Shown: piece after piece, positions 8,102 to 17,632 of the stretch | How positions within the stretch are numbered: position 1 is the stretch's first letter | Layout: each line of letters starts with the position of its first letter | Assembly (NCBI GenBank): GCA_030744875.1 | Contig: JASLPR010000058.1 | Span: 1-45,322 of the forward strand | Source of the DNA: Chloroflexota bacterium | Lineage (GTDB): Bacteria; Chloroflexota; UBA11872; VXNJ01 | Length of the DNA: 45,322 nt | Reading direction: 5' to 3' | The notes under the pieces: model-generated | Told to the model about the DNA's origin: nothing | The model's input: the letters and a program-made list of their open reading frames with translations, nothing else | Databases searched by the model: none | Program-made: the position numbers and the translations under genes

Positions 8102-8150
8102 CAGCATTCCCGACTAGGGGAGAGTCCCGGACGATAGTCGCCCGATGCTG
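8102..8150 (+). promoter_or_regulatory. Nested stem-loop in the leader of the first propeller gene
   Basis: CAGCAT (8102-8107) pairs with ATGCTG (8145-8150), and inside it CGACTA (8111-8116) pairs with TAGTCG (8135-8140), with a small GGG/CCC stem at the tip. The outer right arm includes the upstream candidate ATG at 8145, which argues for translation starting at 8169. It has no T-run. Confidence 0.45.
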
Positions 8151-8168
8151 GGAAGAAGCGTACCTCCT

Positions 8169-10994
8169 ATGGCAACTCCAACGAGAATTCGCGGGTACAT
8201 CGCTGGACGACTCTGGTTGCTGCTGGCCGCCGGGCTGGTTTTCGCCTTGGCGGGTGCCGCATCCCCGATCTTGGCGATCGGCACCTCCAACACCTGGGTA
8301 TCGCTGGGATCCATCCAGGCGGGGCGGGCGACCGCCGCGGAGGTCTCACCCCTCTTCTCTCTTGACGACAACGTCTTCTTCGCCAGCGATTCGGGTGGTG
8401 TTTATCGCAGTGTCGACGGAGGGTCCAACTTCACCCAGGTGAACAATGGGCTCACCGATCTTCGTGTTGGCAGCCTCTCCATCTCACCGCAGTTCAATGT
8501 TAATTCGGTGCTGTTCGCCAGCACACCCTCCGGGTTGTTCAAGTCGATCGATGCGGGCGGCAGCTGGAATACGGTGACCGGTGGGCTGCCTGCGGTCGAG
8601 GTCACCGGATTGGCATACTCTCCAACCTTCGCGACGGATACGACCGTTTATGCCGCGACGCTGGGTTTCGGCCTCTACGCCTCGGCCGATTCCGGATCAA
8701 CCTGGACTCTGCTGAGTACCACTGGGATGACCAATTTGAGCCTCACCGACGTGCAGGTGGTGGAAGGTGATTTCGGTAAGCTGTTGATGGTCGTTAGGAC
8801 AGCGGGTAAAGTCTTCCGCTCGGACGACACCGGTGTTACCTGGGCCGAGAAGACCACCGGGCTGCCGAGCGGCGTGGACATCACGGCGCTGGAGCTTTCC
8901 CCTGGGTTCCGCACCACCGATCTGGCTATGTTGGGGACCCGGTCGAACGGGATTTACCGCACGACTGACGGGGGCAATAACTGGGCTTCTATCGGGCTGG
9001 CCGACGATGATGCCTCGAACGTGTTCGAGTTTTCGACGGACTACACCGATGACAACACGGTGTTTGCCGGGACGACCACCGGTGGTTTCTACATTTCAAC
9101 CGACAACGGCGGTTCCTTCACTGCCAAGAACAGCGGGCTTGATCGCAAGAACATCACTGCGATCAGCTCATCCAACGACTACCGAACCGATAACACCGTC
9201 TTCGCCGGAGGCGGCCAGGGTGGAATCTTCAAGACGGTCGATGCCGGTGAGAATTGGCTCGAGATGGGAAGTGGGATCAACACTCCCCGTGGCCAGGCGA
9301 TCGATTTCTCCGACGACTACGTGAACGATGGCACAATGTTTGTTGCGACGCAGTCCGGTGTGTTCCGCTCCGCCGACCGTGGTACCACGTGGTCCCGTTT
9401 CTCGACGGGACTTCCGTTCCAGTCGGTGCTCTCGCTTGCCGTCTCTTCTAATTACAGCAATGACGGCCATGCTCTGGTGGGAGTGGAAGACAGCGGCTAC
9501 TACAGGACCTTCGTGGGATCGGCCAACAACGCTTGGATCACACAGAACGTTAACTTGGCCACGCCGATCCAGAACGGCCCGAACGCGCTGGCACTGTCTC
9601 CGAATTTCGGAACGGATCTCACGGCGTTTGCTGGGGGGCCCGGTGGGGTCTACAGGACGAGACAATCGGGCGCCCAGTGGAACCCGGTGGGCGCTGGCGT
9701 TATCCTCGCCGACGTCGATTCACTTGCGATCTCCCCGGGATTCGGCACCGATGCTACTCTCTTCGCCGCTACCCGCGGGGCGGGAATCTACCGGAGCACC
9801 AACAGCGGAGAATCATGGTCCGCAGTCAGCACCGGTCTCGGCAGCTTCGTCGTCGCCCAGGTGAGCATGTCACCAGACTTCACGGCGGATGGGGTTGTCC
9901 TAGCCGCCACGGACGCTGGGGTGTTCATTTCCACCGATCGAGGCTCCAACTGGTCGGCCACTTCGTTGACCAGCGGGGCGTCGGCGGTGGTATTCGCGAC
10001 CAGCGACCGGGCCTTCGCGGCCACTTCTGGAGTTGGTGGGGCCGTGCACCAATCGTCTGACGGTGGACGGACCTGGTCCACGATCACGAACGGCATGCCG
10101 CCTGGCGAGATCGTCAGCCTGGCGGTATCGCCGGACTTTGCCAACGATCTGAACGTCTTTGCAGGCACCGGCGGTCGCGGCGTGTGGGTCTATACCGACG
10201 GTTCTGGCACGGTTTCGACTCCCACCCAGGGTACCGCGACTATCACCAGCGCTACGGTCACCACCAACCTCTACCTAACTGATCCGACCGGTCTCAACAC
10301 ACAACTCAATCACAATGTGCCCAATCTGAACGTGCTGGTCGATGGCCAGCTGCGCAGTGCCAATTTCCGCGATCATTTCGACGAAACCGGCGGCATGGCG
10401 CGCTGGGGCCTGCCGACCTCGGAGGTCTTCGAAGAGACCCCTGGCACCCTGACCCAGTACTACCAACGGGGCGTTGTCGATTTCCATCGACGTGATGATC
10501 TCGGCGGCATCTGGCTGGTGGAACGCCGGCTGGCGTGGGATTTCGTCGGTGGCGGGCTCGGCGGCAGCACCGACCAGGGGGTCGAACCGCAGATCACCAA
10601 TCCTAACGAAGGCGTGGTCCTTGAATGGGGGCACAAGATTTCCGACTTCGACATCACTGGTACGGATGTCGGTTTCCGTCGCTTTTTCGACGAACTTGGC
10701 GGGACCCAGAGTTTCGGGTTTCCGAAGACCGATGCCCGCGAAGATACCGGGGCCGCCGGGATGTTGCTGGCGCCCGGGTCGGACCTCGGCTGGATTCGGC
10801 AGTACTTCCAGGCCGCAGTGTTCGAATATCACCCTGAGGCGCCCGACGGATTCAAGGTGCAGCTGTCGCTGCTCGGCGACACGCTTCGCAACCAGAACTA
10901 CCCCAATGAGAGTTGGGTCGCTCTGACCCCCTTCCTGCCCGCTACCGAAGTGGTCGACGACTCCGCGTTCACCGTCGTGGCGGTGAATCGGTAG
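8169..10994 (+). CDS. Secreted BNR/sortilin-type beta-propeller protein with LGFP-like tail
   Basis: A large exported protein (941 residues from the chosen ATG; an in-frame ATG at 8145 is the alternative). A signal peptide (LWLLLAAGLVFALAGAASPILA) is followed by about 13 repeats of roughly 45 residues, each with an Asp-box of the form VYRSVDGGSNF, IYRTTDGGNNW or IFKTVDAGENW. This is the pattern of sortilin/xyloglucanase-like propellers and would suit two seven-bladed units. The C-terminal 200 residues carry two LGFP-like segments (MARWGLPTSEVFEE then TQYYQRGVVDFH; TQSFGFPKTDARED then RQYFQAAVFEYHPE), a tail frequent in Chloroflexota surface proteins. It probably binds or processes extracellular polymers; no catalytic site is evident. 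A shorter paralogue lies directly downstream. Confidence 0.85.
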   Translation: MATPTRIRGYIAGRLWLLLAAGLVFALAGAASPILAIGTSNTWVSLGSIQAGRATAAEVSPLFSLDDNVFFASDSGGVYRSVDGGSNFTQVNNGLTDLRVGSLSISPQFNVNSVLFASTPSGLFKSIDAGGSWNTVTGGLPAVEVTGLAYSPTFATDTTVYAATLGFGLYASADSGSTWTLLSTTGMTNLSLTDVQVVEGDFGKLLMVVRTAGKVFRSDDTGVTWAEKTTGLPSGVDITALELSPGFRTTDLAMLGTRSNGIYRTTDGGNNWASIGLADDDASNVFEFSTDYTDDNTVFAGTTTGGFYISTDNGGSFTAKNSGLDRKNITAISSSNDYRTDNTVFAGGGQGGIFKTVDAGENWLEMGSGINTPRGQAIDFSDDYVNDGTMFVATQSGVFRSADRGTTWSRFSTGLPFQSVLSLAVSSNYSNDGHALVGVEDSGYYRTFVGSANNAWITQNVNLATPIQNGPNALALSPNFGTDLTAFAGGPGGVYRTRQSGAQWNPVGAGVILADVDSLAISPGFGTDATLFAATRGAGIYRSTNSGESWSAVSTGLGSFVVAQVSMSPDFTADGVVLAATDAGVFISTDRGSNWSATSLTSGASAVVFATSDRAFAATSGVGGAVHQSSDGGRTWSTITNGMPPGEIVSLAVSPDFANDLNVFAGTGGRGVWVYTDGSGTVSTPTQGTATITSATVTTNLYLTDPTGLNTQLNHNVPNLNVLVDGQLRSANFRDHFDETGGMARWGLPTSEVFEETPGTLTQYYQRGVVDFHRRDDLGGIWLVERRLAWDFVGGGLGGSTDQGVEPQITNPNEGVVLEWGHKISDFDITGTDVGFRRFFDELGGTQSFGFPKTDAREDTGAAGMLLAPGSDLGWIRQYFQAAVFEYHPEAPDGFKVQLSLLGDTLRNQNYPNESWVALTPFLPATEVVDDSAFTVVAVNR

Positions 10995-11030
10995 GCCCAC
11001 GGCAACTTTTGGGGAATGGGCGGTGTATTC

Positions 11031-11093
11031 TTGGCTCGGCGGGCTCGGTAGGGCGCCGCCCCTGGCGGAGCGTTCCGCCGAGCCAACCGAGCC
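11031..11093. repeat. Inverted repeat between the two propeller genes
   Basis: TTGGCTCGGCGG (11031-11042) and CCGCCGAGCCAA (11075-11086) are a perfect 12-bp inverted repeat. A second pairing GGCTCGGT (11042-11049) with ACCGAGCC (11086-11093) is mutually exclusive with it. No T-run follows. It may act as a terminator-like or stability element between the paralogues, which would let the two genes be expressed at different levels. Confidence 0.5.
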
Positions 11094-11159
11094 AACATCA
11101 AGCAATTGAATCTGGCCTGCGGGCGGCGCGGGCGCCCGCCAACGATGGAGATGATCTAG

Positions 11160-13178
11160 ATGCCTATTCGAAAGCGACGGCGAGGATTTCTCGGGCTCCT
11201 GGCCGCGTTGGTGGTGTTTGTGGCCCCGGTGGCCCCGGCGCTGGCGCTGGGCACGGCCGGCCAGTGGACCGCCCTGAACGGACCTCCCGGCGGCCCCTTC
11301 ACCAGCATCGTGGCCTCTCCGGACTTCTCGTTCGATTCGTCGATCTTCGTCTCCACGTCCAGCGCCGGGGTCTTCCGCAGCAGCGACGGCGGTGGTACCT
11401 TCACCCGCCTGACCACCGGGCTCACTGATTTCAGCGTGAACCAGATCGCTGTCTCGCCGTCAATTCAAACTGACGGGACGATCTTCGCCGCCACCGCGTC
11501 CGGTGTTTTCAAGACCACCGACGCCGGCCTCAGCTGGTCCGAAGTCAGCAGCGGCCTGCCGGATGGGGCGATCAACGGCGTCGCGATTTCGCCCACCTAT
11601 TCCACAGACTCGCGCGTGTATGTCTCCACTCCCGCTGACGGTGTGTTCCGAACCATCGACGGCGGGGCCAACTGGACCCGCCCCGGCTTTGGCGGCATGA
11701 CCAACATGGCGATCATTGGCGTCGCCGTCTCGCCGGCGAGCGCCGATGAGGTCTTCGCCTGGACTGTTGGCACGGTCTTCCGCAGTACTAACAGCGCCCT
11801 CAGCTGGTCCGAACGCATCGTCGGGGTGGCTTCGACCGCCACGCTCACCGAGCTGGTCATTTCCCCGAACTACGGCGCCGATGGCGTGGTGTACCTGGGT
11901 ACGCCGACCAACGGTGTGTATCGCACGGCGGACTCCGGCGGCACCTGGGCCAGCGTCGGGCTTGCGAGCAGCGGGTCCATCCAGGGCCTCGTGATCTCCG
12001 GCAACTACGGCCGTGACACCACCCTCTTCGCCGCCACCGCCACCGGAGGGGTATCCCGCAGCACCGACAGCGGTGGCACATGGACCGCGGTGAACACCGG
12101 ACTCACCGGCACCGACTACGGACAGCTCGCGATTTCCAACGACTACTTCGTCGACCGCACGCTCTTCACCGGCAGCGCCAGCGGCTTCCTCTACAAATCG
12201 ACCGACGCCGGCGCCGGCTGGTCGCTGGTTGGATCCGGGATCGCCAACGCCAACGTAGTTGGACTCGGCTTTTCGAATTCCTACGCCACCGACTCCACGA
12301 TGGTCGCGGCCACCCAGGGTGGGGTATTCAAGACGACTGACGGCGGTTCCGTCTGGGCCTCGATCAACGGCGACCTGCCGTCCACCGATGTCCAGCAGTT
12401 CGCGCTGGCGCCCGGCTATCCGACCGATGACTCCGTCCTGGTCACCCTCGTGACCAGCGGCATCTACCGGACGTTCTCCGACGGCGGCTGGTGGGACGTG
12501 CAGAACACCGGCCTCAACCCGGTGCTCCGGTCAAACCCGCGGGCGCTGACCCTGTCGCCCGGCTACGGTACCGACCTCACCGCCTATGTCGGCGGGCCTT
12601 CCGGCGCCTACCGCTCGGTTGATGGCGGCGCCACCTGGAGCGCTATCAACACCGGCATTAACTACACCGACGTGTCGGCGTTCGGGCTCTCGCCGGCGTT
12701 TGCCACCGACAACACCATGTTCGCCGGCACCGCCGGCGGCGGAATGTACAAGTCGACCGATCGCGGCAGCAACTGGGTTGCGGCCACTTCCGGAATCACC
12801 GACGGCACCATCAACGCCATCGCGGTCTCCCCGGCCTATGCGACCGACGGGACCGTCCTGGCGGCCACTGACGGCGGCGTGTTTCGTTCGACCGACGGTG
12901 GGGCCACCTGGCAGGGTTCCGGCCTGGCGTCCGCCGCGTTGAGCGTGGTGGTGTCGACGAGTTTCGCCACCGACGGCATCGCGTTCGCCGCCACCATCGG
13001 ACCCGGCGGCACCGTCTACGGGTCCAGCGATGGTGGGCTCACCTGGAGCCAGCTGGGCAGCAACCTGACCTCCGGATTGCCGCTGCTGGTGGTGGTTTCC
13101 CCGAACTACGCGGTCGATCAGAACGTCTTCGTCGGGACATCCGACGCTGGCCTCTGGGTGTACCAGGGCGCTCCCTAG
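11160..13178 (+). CDS. Secreted BNR/sortilin-type beta-propeller protein (paralogue)
   Basis: The 672-residue protein is a paralogue of the preceding gene. It has a basic N-terminus and signal peptide (KRRRGFLGLLAALVVFVAPVAPALA) and about 13 Asp-box repeats (VFRSSDGGGTF, VFKTTDAGLSW, AYRSVDGGATW, VYGSSDGGLTW). It stops after the propellers and lacks the LGFP-like tail. The ninth repeat is degenerate in both proteins (IYRTFSDGGWW here, YYRTFVGSANN there), and the segment after it is recognisably the same, so the whole propeller was duplicated as a unit. GGAGAT precedes the ATG. Likely extracellular and loosely released, since no anchor is visible. Confidence 0.85.
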   Translation: MPIRKRRRGFLGLLAALVVFVAPVAPALALGTAGQWTALNGPPGGPFTSIVASPDFSFDSSIFVSTSSAGVFRSSDGGGTFTRLTTGLTDFSVNQIAVSPSIQTDGTIFAATASGVFKTTDAGLSWSEVSSGLPDGAINGVAISPTYSTDSRVYVSTPADGVFRTIDGGANWTRPGFGGMTNMAIIGVAVSPASADEVFAWTVGTVFRSTNSALSWSERIVGVASTATLTELVISPNYGADGVVYLGTPTNGVYRTADSGGTWASVGLASSGSIQGLVISGNYGRDTTLFAATATGGVSRSTDSGGTWTAVNTGLTGTDYGQLAISNDYFVDRTLFTGSASGFLYKSTDAGAGWSLVGSGIANANVVGLGFSNSYATDSTMVAATQGGVFKTTDGGSVWASINGDLPSTDVQQFALAPGYPTDDSVLVTLVTSGIYRTFSDGGWWDVQNTGLNPVLRSNPRALTLSPGYGTDLTAYVGGPSGAYRSVDGGATWSAINTGINYTDVSAFGLSPAFATDNTMFAGTAGGGMYKSTDRGSNWVAATSGITDGTINAIAVSPAYATDGTVLAATDGGVFRSTDGGATWQGSGLASAALSVVVSTSFATDGIAFAATIGPGGTVYGSSDGGLTWSQLGSNLTSGLPLLVVVSPNYAVDQNVFVGTSDAGLWVYQGAP

Positions 13179-13283
13179 CACCGGAGCCGGCGGCCGGGTG
13201 GGGGAGCGGGACGGCAAGGCTCGGGAGTGGGCGCTGGCGTGCCGTCGGGTCGCTTTCGTGCCGGTGTCCCGCTATGGCCGGGC

Positions 13284-13289
13284 TAGAAT
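13284..13289 (+). promoter_or_regulatory. -10-like element before the TPR membrane protein gene
   Basis: TAGAAT in the context GGCTAGAATCGG lies about 58 bases before the ATG at 13347. The -35 region is poor. Listed because the same core recurs before several other genes here. Confidence 0.3.
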
Positions 13290-13346
13290 CGGCGGCGGTC
13301 GGCTTTTGCGACCGGTCCTGGGGGCGTCCAACCTTCTTGAGCAGCA

Positions 13347-14372
13347 ATGACTGATTCCGCTTCGGGAACTGACCCTTCCCGCGAATACCCGCGAATCCTC
13401 GGCTCCAACGCCGACCGGTTTTTCGTGCCCACCGTGGAAGAGCGTCGGGAGCAGCGTGCGCGCGACGAGACCCACATCTCGCTCGTGGCCGCCTCGCTGA
13501 TATTCCTAGTGGTGGACGCCCTCTGGGCGTTGATCTCGGCGGTTTTGCTCAGTGATTTTCGAGTCTCCAGCCTGGCGGTGCTGGTCGTCGACGTGGCCGT
13601 CGTCGCCCTGACCCGAAGTTCCGGGCAGCAGGCGCGCACCGCCGTGCTTCTCCGCGCGCTGCTGGGAATCACGTTCTTCGCGGTCGAGTTCGCCCTGTTC
13701 GACGCCAGCTACGCCTACCTGCTCGGGCAGGCGCTCATCGGCGCCGGGGCGGTCGTCCTGTCCGTGGGCCGCGGTGGCGAGGGGCGCAACGTGCTGGGCG
13801 GCGCCTTCGCGGCCATCGGCCTGGTGCTGGCGATTGTCCTGATGATCGTGCAGACCCAGGGGCACTTCCGCGAACTCGACGAGCAGTTCAACCGGGCCTT
13901 TGAATTGGCCGCGGTGGGCCGGACGGAAGATGCACGGGAAATAGTGGACCAGCTGCTCGCCGACAACCCGGATGATGCGGCGGTGTACATCAACTCGGCC
14001 GACTTCTTTCAGCAGGTACTCAGGGATCCCGATACCGCGCTGGCTCTGGCGCTGAAGGCGGTTGAGATCGCCGATGGCGATCTGCAAATCCCGGCCTTAT
14101 CCAGGGTCGCCGACCTCTATGCCGCCCGGCAGGACCTCCCCCGGGCTTTGCAGTATGCCGAGCAAGCGATCGCCAGAGACGACGACGTCGCGGCTCTCTT
14201 CTTGCTTCGGGCCAGAATATTTCTCGGCATGGAGAGGACCCAGGACGCCCTGGCTGACCTTCGCCGGGTCGAGGAAATGGAGCCAAACTCCGATCTAGGG
14301 CGGCAGGCCCGGTTCGTCCGACTCAGTATCGAAGATCCCGATTTCTCGACCCTGATCCCCGCCGGCCGCTAG
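13347..14372 (+). CDS. Membrane protein with C-terminal TPR-like region
   Basis: A 341-residue protein of unknown function. Residues about 45-165 contain four hydrophobic segments (from SLVAASLIFLVVDALWALIS to AAIGLVLAIVLMIV). The remaining 170 residues are helical repeats resembling tetratricopeptide motifs (AFELAAVGRTEDAREIVDQLLADNPDDAAVY, then ALSRVADLYAARQDLPRALQYAEQAI). This suggests a membrane-anchored scaffold for protein contacts. The N-terminus is polar and probably cytoplasmic. It stands alone, followed by a convergent hydrolase gene 6 bases after its stop. I do not recognise a named family. Confidence 0.75.
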   Translation: MTDSASGTDPSREYPRILGSNADRFFVPTVEERREQRARDETHISLVAASLIFLVVDALWALISAVLLSDFRVSSLAVLVVDVAVVALTRSSGQQARTAVLLRALLGITFFAVEFALFDASYAYLLGQALIGAGAVVLSVGRGGEGRNVLGGAFAAIGLVLAIVLMIVQTQGHFRELDEQFNRAFELAAVGRTEDAREIVDQLLADNPDDAAVYINSADFFQQVLRDPDTALALALKAVEIADGDLQIPALSRVADLYAARQDLPRALQYAEQAIARDDDVAALFLLRARIFLGMERTQDALADLRRVEEMEPNSDLGRQARFVRLSIEDPDFSTLIPAGR

Positions 14373-14378
14373 ACCCGC

Positions 14379-15446
14379 CTAGATCGCGGCCGCGATCACA
14401 TTCCCGCAGCGCCGCAGAACCTCGCGCGCCGTCGGCATCCGTCCGTTCGTCAGCAGGATGAAGATCGTCCCCGTCGCCGGGTCGGCCCAGGCCACCGTCC
14501 CCGTAGCCCCGGAGTGCCCGAATGCCCCGACCGGCACCAGCGAGCCGGAATTACCGGTCCCCAGGGACACGCTGCCGCCCCGCCGAATCGCCCAGCCCAG
14601 GCCCCAGCCCTGCTCCAGTCGCTTCGCCGCCGGCAGCGAAGCCATGCCGCGGATGTGATCGGTCAGCAGCATTCGCACCGTACCCCGGCCCAGGATGCGC
14701 CGGCCAGCGAACTCCCCTTCGTCCAGTAGCAGACGAAAGACCCGTGCTAGGTCGGCGGTGGTCGAAAACGCCCCGCCCCACGCCACCCCCAGGCGTCGCC
14801 AGTAGTCGGTATTCCAGATCCAGGCGCCGTCGGAATCTTCCGCCGGCGTCGCCGGGATCACCCGCTCCGCCAGATCGTCGCGCCAGCCCAGCGAGGTCGA
14901 GTCCATCCCCAGCGGATCGAACAACTCGCTCCGCATGAACTCCGGTAGATCGCGCCCGGTGATTCGCTCAACCACCTCACCCAGCACCAGGTATCCCTTG
15001 CTCTGGTAGGAAATGTCAGTTCCGGGGGCAAAGCGCAGCGGCTGGCGGCAGGTGGATGCCAGGTACTCGGTGAGCGGCGCCTCGCGGCGGCGCAACTCGT
15101 CGTTATCGGGCAGGAAATCTGGCAACCCACTGGTGTGCGTGAAGAGATGGCGGATCCGGACGTCGAACTTGTCGCGCTGCCCGAACTCCGGAATGTAAGT
15201 CGCGGCCCGGTCATCAAGGTCCAGCTGGCCGCGTTCCAGCAGCAGCGCGGCGGCCGTGGCCACCAGCGGTTTGGTGATCGACGCGATCAGGAATATCGCA
15301 TTGTCGTCGGGGGCGCTACCCACCGATGCGCTGAAGGTTTTACCCTGCCCGTCTTCCACCCGCAGCACCGCTGCCGGCAGGTCGTCTCCGGCCGCCGTTC
15401 GCAACAGCCCTTCCGCGCGTTCGCCGGCGGCGCGCAGGTCGCTCAC
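14379..15446 (-). CDS. Serine hydrolase, class C beta-lactamase / esterase family
   Basis: A 355-residue member of the beta-lactamase-related serine hydrolases (PF00144 type), which includes esterases, D-aminopeptidases and penicillin-binding proteins. The nucleophile motif SxxK is visible as ASITKP (about residue 56), the second motif as YQS in ISYQSKGYLVLGEVVE, and the third block as GHSGATG near the C-terminus. There is no signal peptide, so it is probably cytoplasmic, which argues against a true beta-lactamase. Substrate unknown. Confidence 0.88.
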   Translation of the reverse strand: MSDLRAAGERAEGLLRTAAGDDLPAAVLRVEDGQGKTFSASVGSAPDDNAIFLIASITKPLVATAAALLLERGQLDLDDRAATYIPEFGQRDKFDVRIRHLFTHTSGLPDFLPDNDELRRREAPLTEYLASTCRQPLRFAPGTDISYQSKGYLVLGEVVERITGRDLPEFMRSELFDPLGMDSTSLGWRDDLAERVIPATPAEDSDGAWIWNTDYWRRLGVAWGGAFSTTADLARVFRLLLDEGEFAGRRILGRGTVRMLLTDHIRGMASLPAAKRLEQGWGLGWAIRRGGSVSLGTGNSGSLVPVGAFGHSGATGTVAWADPATGTIFILLTNGRMPTAREVLRRCGNVIAAAI

Positions 15447-15526
15447 TCTCGTCCTCGGCGTGTTTGCCCGATCATTGCGCGCCCCTTTCGTGGGCCCTCT
15501 GCAAAAACTGCTTCATGGCCGGCCGG

Positions 15527-16639
15527 CTACTGACTCTGCAGGTAGCCTTCCGCCGTCTCCAGCAGCAGGTCGGCATAGGGACCGTAGGCGAGATCGCTCA
15601 TGTGCCCGATCCGCACTACCTTGCCGGCCAGTTCGTCCATTCCGCCGGTGACGATGAGCCCGGCTTCCTCGCGGAGGTGGTCGATTATCGCCTGAGCCTC
15701 GTCCTCGCGCCCTGCCGGTGGGAAGAAGGCCGTCACCGTCGGGGAAGCGTTTTCCTCGGCTGCGACCGACTTGAAGCCCAGCGCGCGCATTCGTGCCCGA
15801 AAATCGGCCGCCGACTTCGCCATCCGCGCGTAGCGCGCCTCCAGCGTCTCCGATTGCTGACTGGCGATGCTGGTCGCCAGCGCCCGGATGACGCTGACCG
15901 ACATCGTTGCCGGCTGCGGATGATAGTCGGGCGTGTCGTCGACAAATTGCTTCCACGTTCGCAGGTCGGTGTACCAACCGCGGCCGGTCTTTCCATGGCT
16001 CTTGATGCGGTCCCAGGCAAACGGCGCCACCGCGATTGGCGCCACCCCCGGAGGGCCGCCCAGCGCCTTCTGCGAGGCCGTGCAGCAAACCGCGACATTC
16101 CACTCGTCCATGTTCGTCTCGCAGGCGCCCAGCGATGAGACCGCGTCAACCAGGATTGTGATCCTGAATTCGCGGGCCATTTCGCAGATATCAGCCACCG
16201 GATTCAGCGCGCCGGTCGCCGTTTCGGAGTGGCAGATCAGCAGGCCGCTGTAGTCCCCGCTGGCCAGCAACGGCCGCAGCGCGGTGGGCGTCGCGATTTC
16301 GCCGGGGCCGACCGTGAACGGGTCTGCCCGCAGGCCGTTGCCCCGGGCGATCGACAGCAGGCGATCGGAAAAGTAACCGTTCACGATCACTAGCACCCGC
16401 TCATCGGGCGCGAACAGCGTGCCCACCGCGGCATCGAGGCCGGCGCTGCCCGAGGCTGACAGCAAGAAAACATCGCCCTCGGTCCCTGCATAGCGGCGGA
16501 CCCCCTCGCGAACACGGGTGTAGATGTCCACCCATTCCGGTCCGTAGTGGGCGATAACCTGCTCTCCGAGGGTCTCCAGAACTTCGGGCGCCAGATCGAT
16601 CGGGCCCGGAATCATCAACTTGGCGGTGCGACTGTCCAA
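15527..16639 (-). CDS. Class V aminotransferase (serine-pyruvate / alanine-glyoxylate type)
   Basis: A PLP-dependent class V aminotransferase of 370 residues, close in layout to alanine-glyoxylate and serine-pyruvate aminotransferases. The N-terminal MIPGPIDLAPEVL is the usual substrate-binding start, LVDAVSSLGA carries the PLP-contacting aspartate, and SQKALGGPPG contains the PLP lysine. The end block GKVVRIGHMSD, with its conserved arginine, is also typical. Probable roles are glyoxylate or serine interconversion, or related amine metabolism. An extended -10 like motif (TGCTAGGCT) lies about 60 bases upstream. No pathway neighbour narrows the substrate. Confidence 0.9.
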   Translation of the reverse strand: MDSRTAKLMIPGPIDLAPEVLETLGEQVIAHYGPEWVDIYTRVREGVRRYAGTEGDVFLLSASGSAGLDAAVGTLFAPDERVLVIVNGYFSDRLLSIARGNGLRADPFTVGPGEIATPTALRPLLASGDYSGLLICHSETATGALNPVADICEMAREFRITILVDAVSSLGACETNMDEWNVAVCCTASQKALGGPPGVAPIAVAPFAWDRIKSHGKTGRGWYTDLRTWKQFVDDTPDYHPQPATMSVSVIRALATSIASQQSETLEARYARMAKSAADFRARMRALGFKSVAAEENASPTVTAFFPPAGREDEAQAIIDHLREEAGLIVTGGMDELAGKVVRIGHMSDLAYGPYADLLLETAEGYLQSQ

Positions 16640-16894
16640 GGGCGTGTTGACGCTCCTGCCCCCCGATGAGTTTGACTCCCGTGAATACGGTTGCGAAGCC
16701 TAGCACAAGTTTCCTGCCCCAAAGGCCGTTTCCTCTCCGTGATCTCACCCGCCCAACGTCCTGCGTGAACTCGCCGGTTGCGCGGCCGGGCGCCCGCCAT
16801 CCGCTGCTGCCGGCGCCGGTTGCCGTGGGGCGGCTTTTCCCTGCCCCGGCGCGCGCCGCTACTATTGGTGCCGCCGGGTCCGTGAAGCTGGTTC

Positions 16895-17632
16895 TTGACC
16901 CGGATCAGGCAGGTGGTTCTTCTGGCCGACGATCGCCCGCGCATCAGCGCCTTCTTTCCGCTGTACAACGAGGAGGCCAACGTTCCCGGAACCGCGAGTA
17001 ACGCCGTGGCGGCTTTGACGGACCTGGCGTCCGAGTTCGAGGTGATCTTAGTCGATGACGGCAGCACCGATCGGACCCCGGCGGCCTGCGCTGAACTGGC
17101 CGCCGCCGATCCGCGCATCCGGGTCGCCACCCATCCCGTCAACCGCGGCTATGGCGCTGCCTTGCGGACGGGCTTCGCCGCCGCGAGGATGGACCTGGTC
17201 ACCTTCACCGACGGCGATGGCCAGTTCGACCTGCGCGAACTGGACCGCCTGCTCGAACGACTGCCCGGGCACGAAATGGTGATCGGTTACCGGCTGCGCC
17301 GCGCCGATCGCTGGCCGCGCCGTCTCAGCGCCTGGGCCTGGGGGGTGCTCATCGGCATCATCTTCGGAGTCCGCCCGCGCGACCTCGACTGCGGCTTCAA
17401 GCTCTTTCGTCGCGAAGTTGTGCAGGGGTTGGATCTGCAAGCCGACGGCGCCTTTATCTCCACCGAACTGCTGGCGCTGGCCAGCCAGGCAGGGCATCGC
17501 ATCGCCCAGGTGGGGGTGAACCATTACCCCCGTCGACACGGCTCTTCCACCGGCAACGACCCGCGCGTCATCCTGCGGGCGTTCATGGAGCTGTTCTCGT
17601 TCTGGCGCGGACTGCGCCGCTCGAAATCATGA
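16895..17632 (+). CDS. GT2 glycosyltransferase (DPM/undecaprenyl type)
   Basis: A family 2 glycosyltransferase of 245 residues. The GT-A fold markers are ISAFFPLYNEEANV at the start, ILVDDGSTDRT, the nucleotide/metal site TDGDGQFD (DxD-like), and DCGFKLFRREV. There is no C-terminal membrane domain, as in dolichol- or polyprenyl-phosphate sugar synthases of the soluble type. The open frame begins at TTG; a GTG six codons later (16913) is an alternative, and neither has a clear ribosome site. Its TGA overlaps the ATG of a second GT2 gene, so the pair is translationally coupled. It probably moves a sugar to a lipid carrier at the inner membrane face. Confidence 0.85.
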   Translation: MTRIRQVVLLADDRPRISAFFPLYNEEANVPGTASNAVAALTDLASEFEVILVDDGSTDRTPAACAELAAADPRIRVATHPVNRGYGAALRTGFAAARMDLVTFTDGDGQFDLRELDRLLERLPGHEMVIGYRLRRADRWPRRLSAWAWGVLIGIIFGVRPRDLDCGFKLFRREVVQGLDLQADGAFISTELLALASQAGHRIAQVGVNHYPRRHGSSTGNDPRVILRAFMELFSFWRGLRRSKS

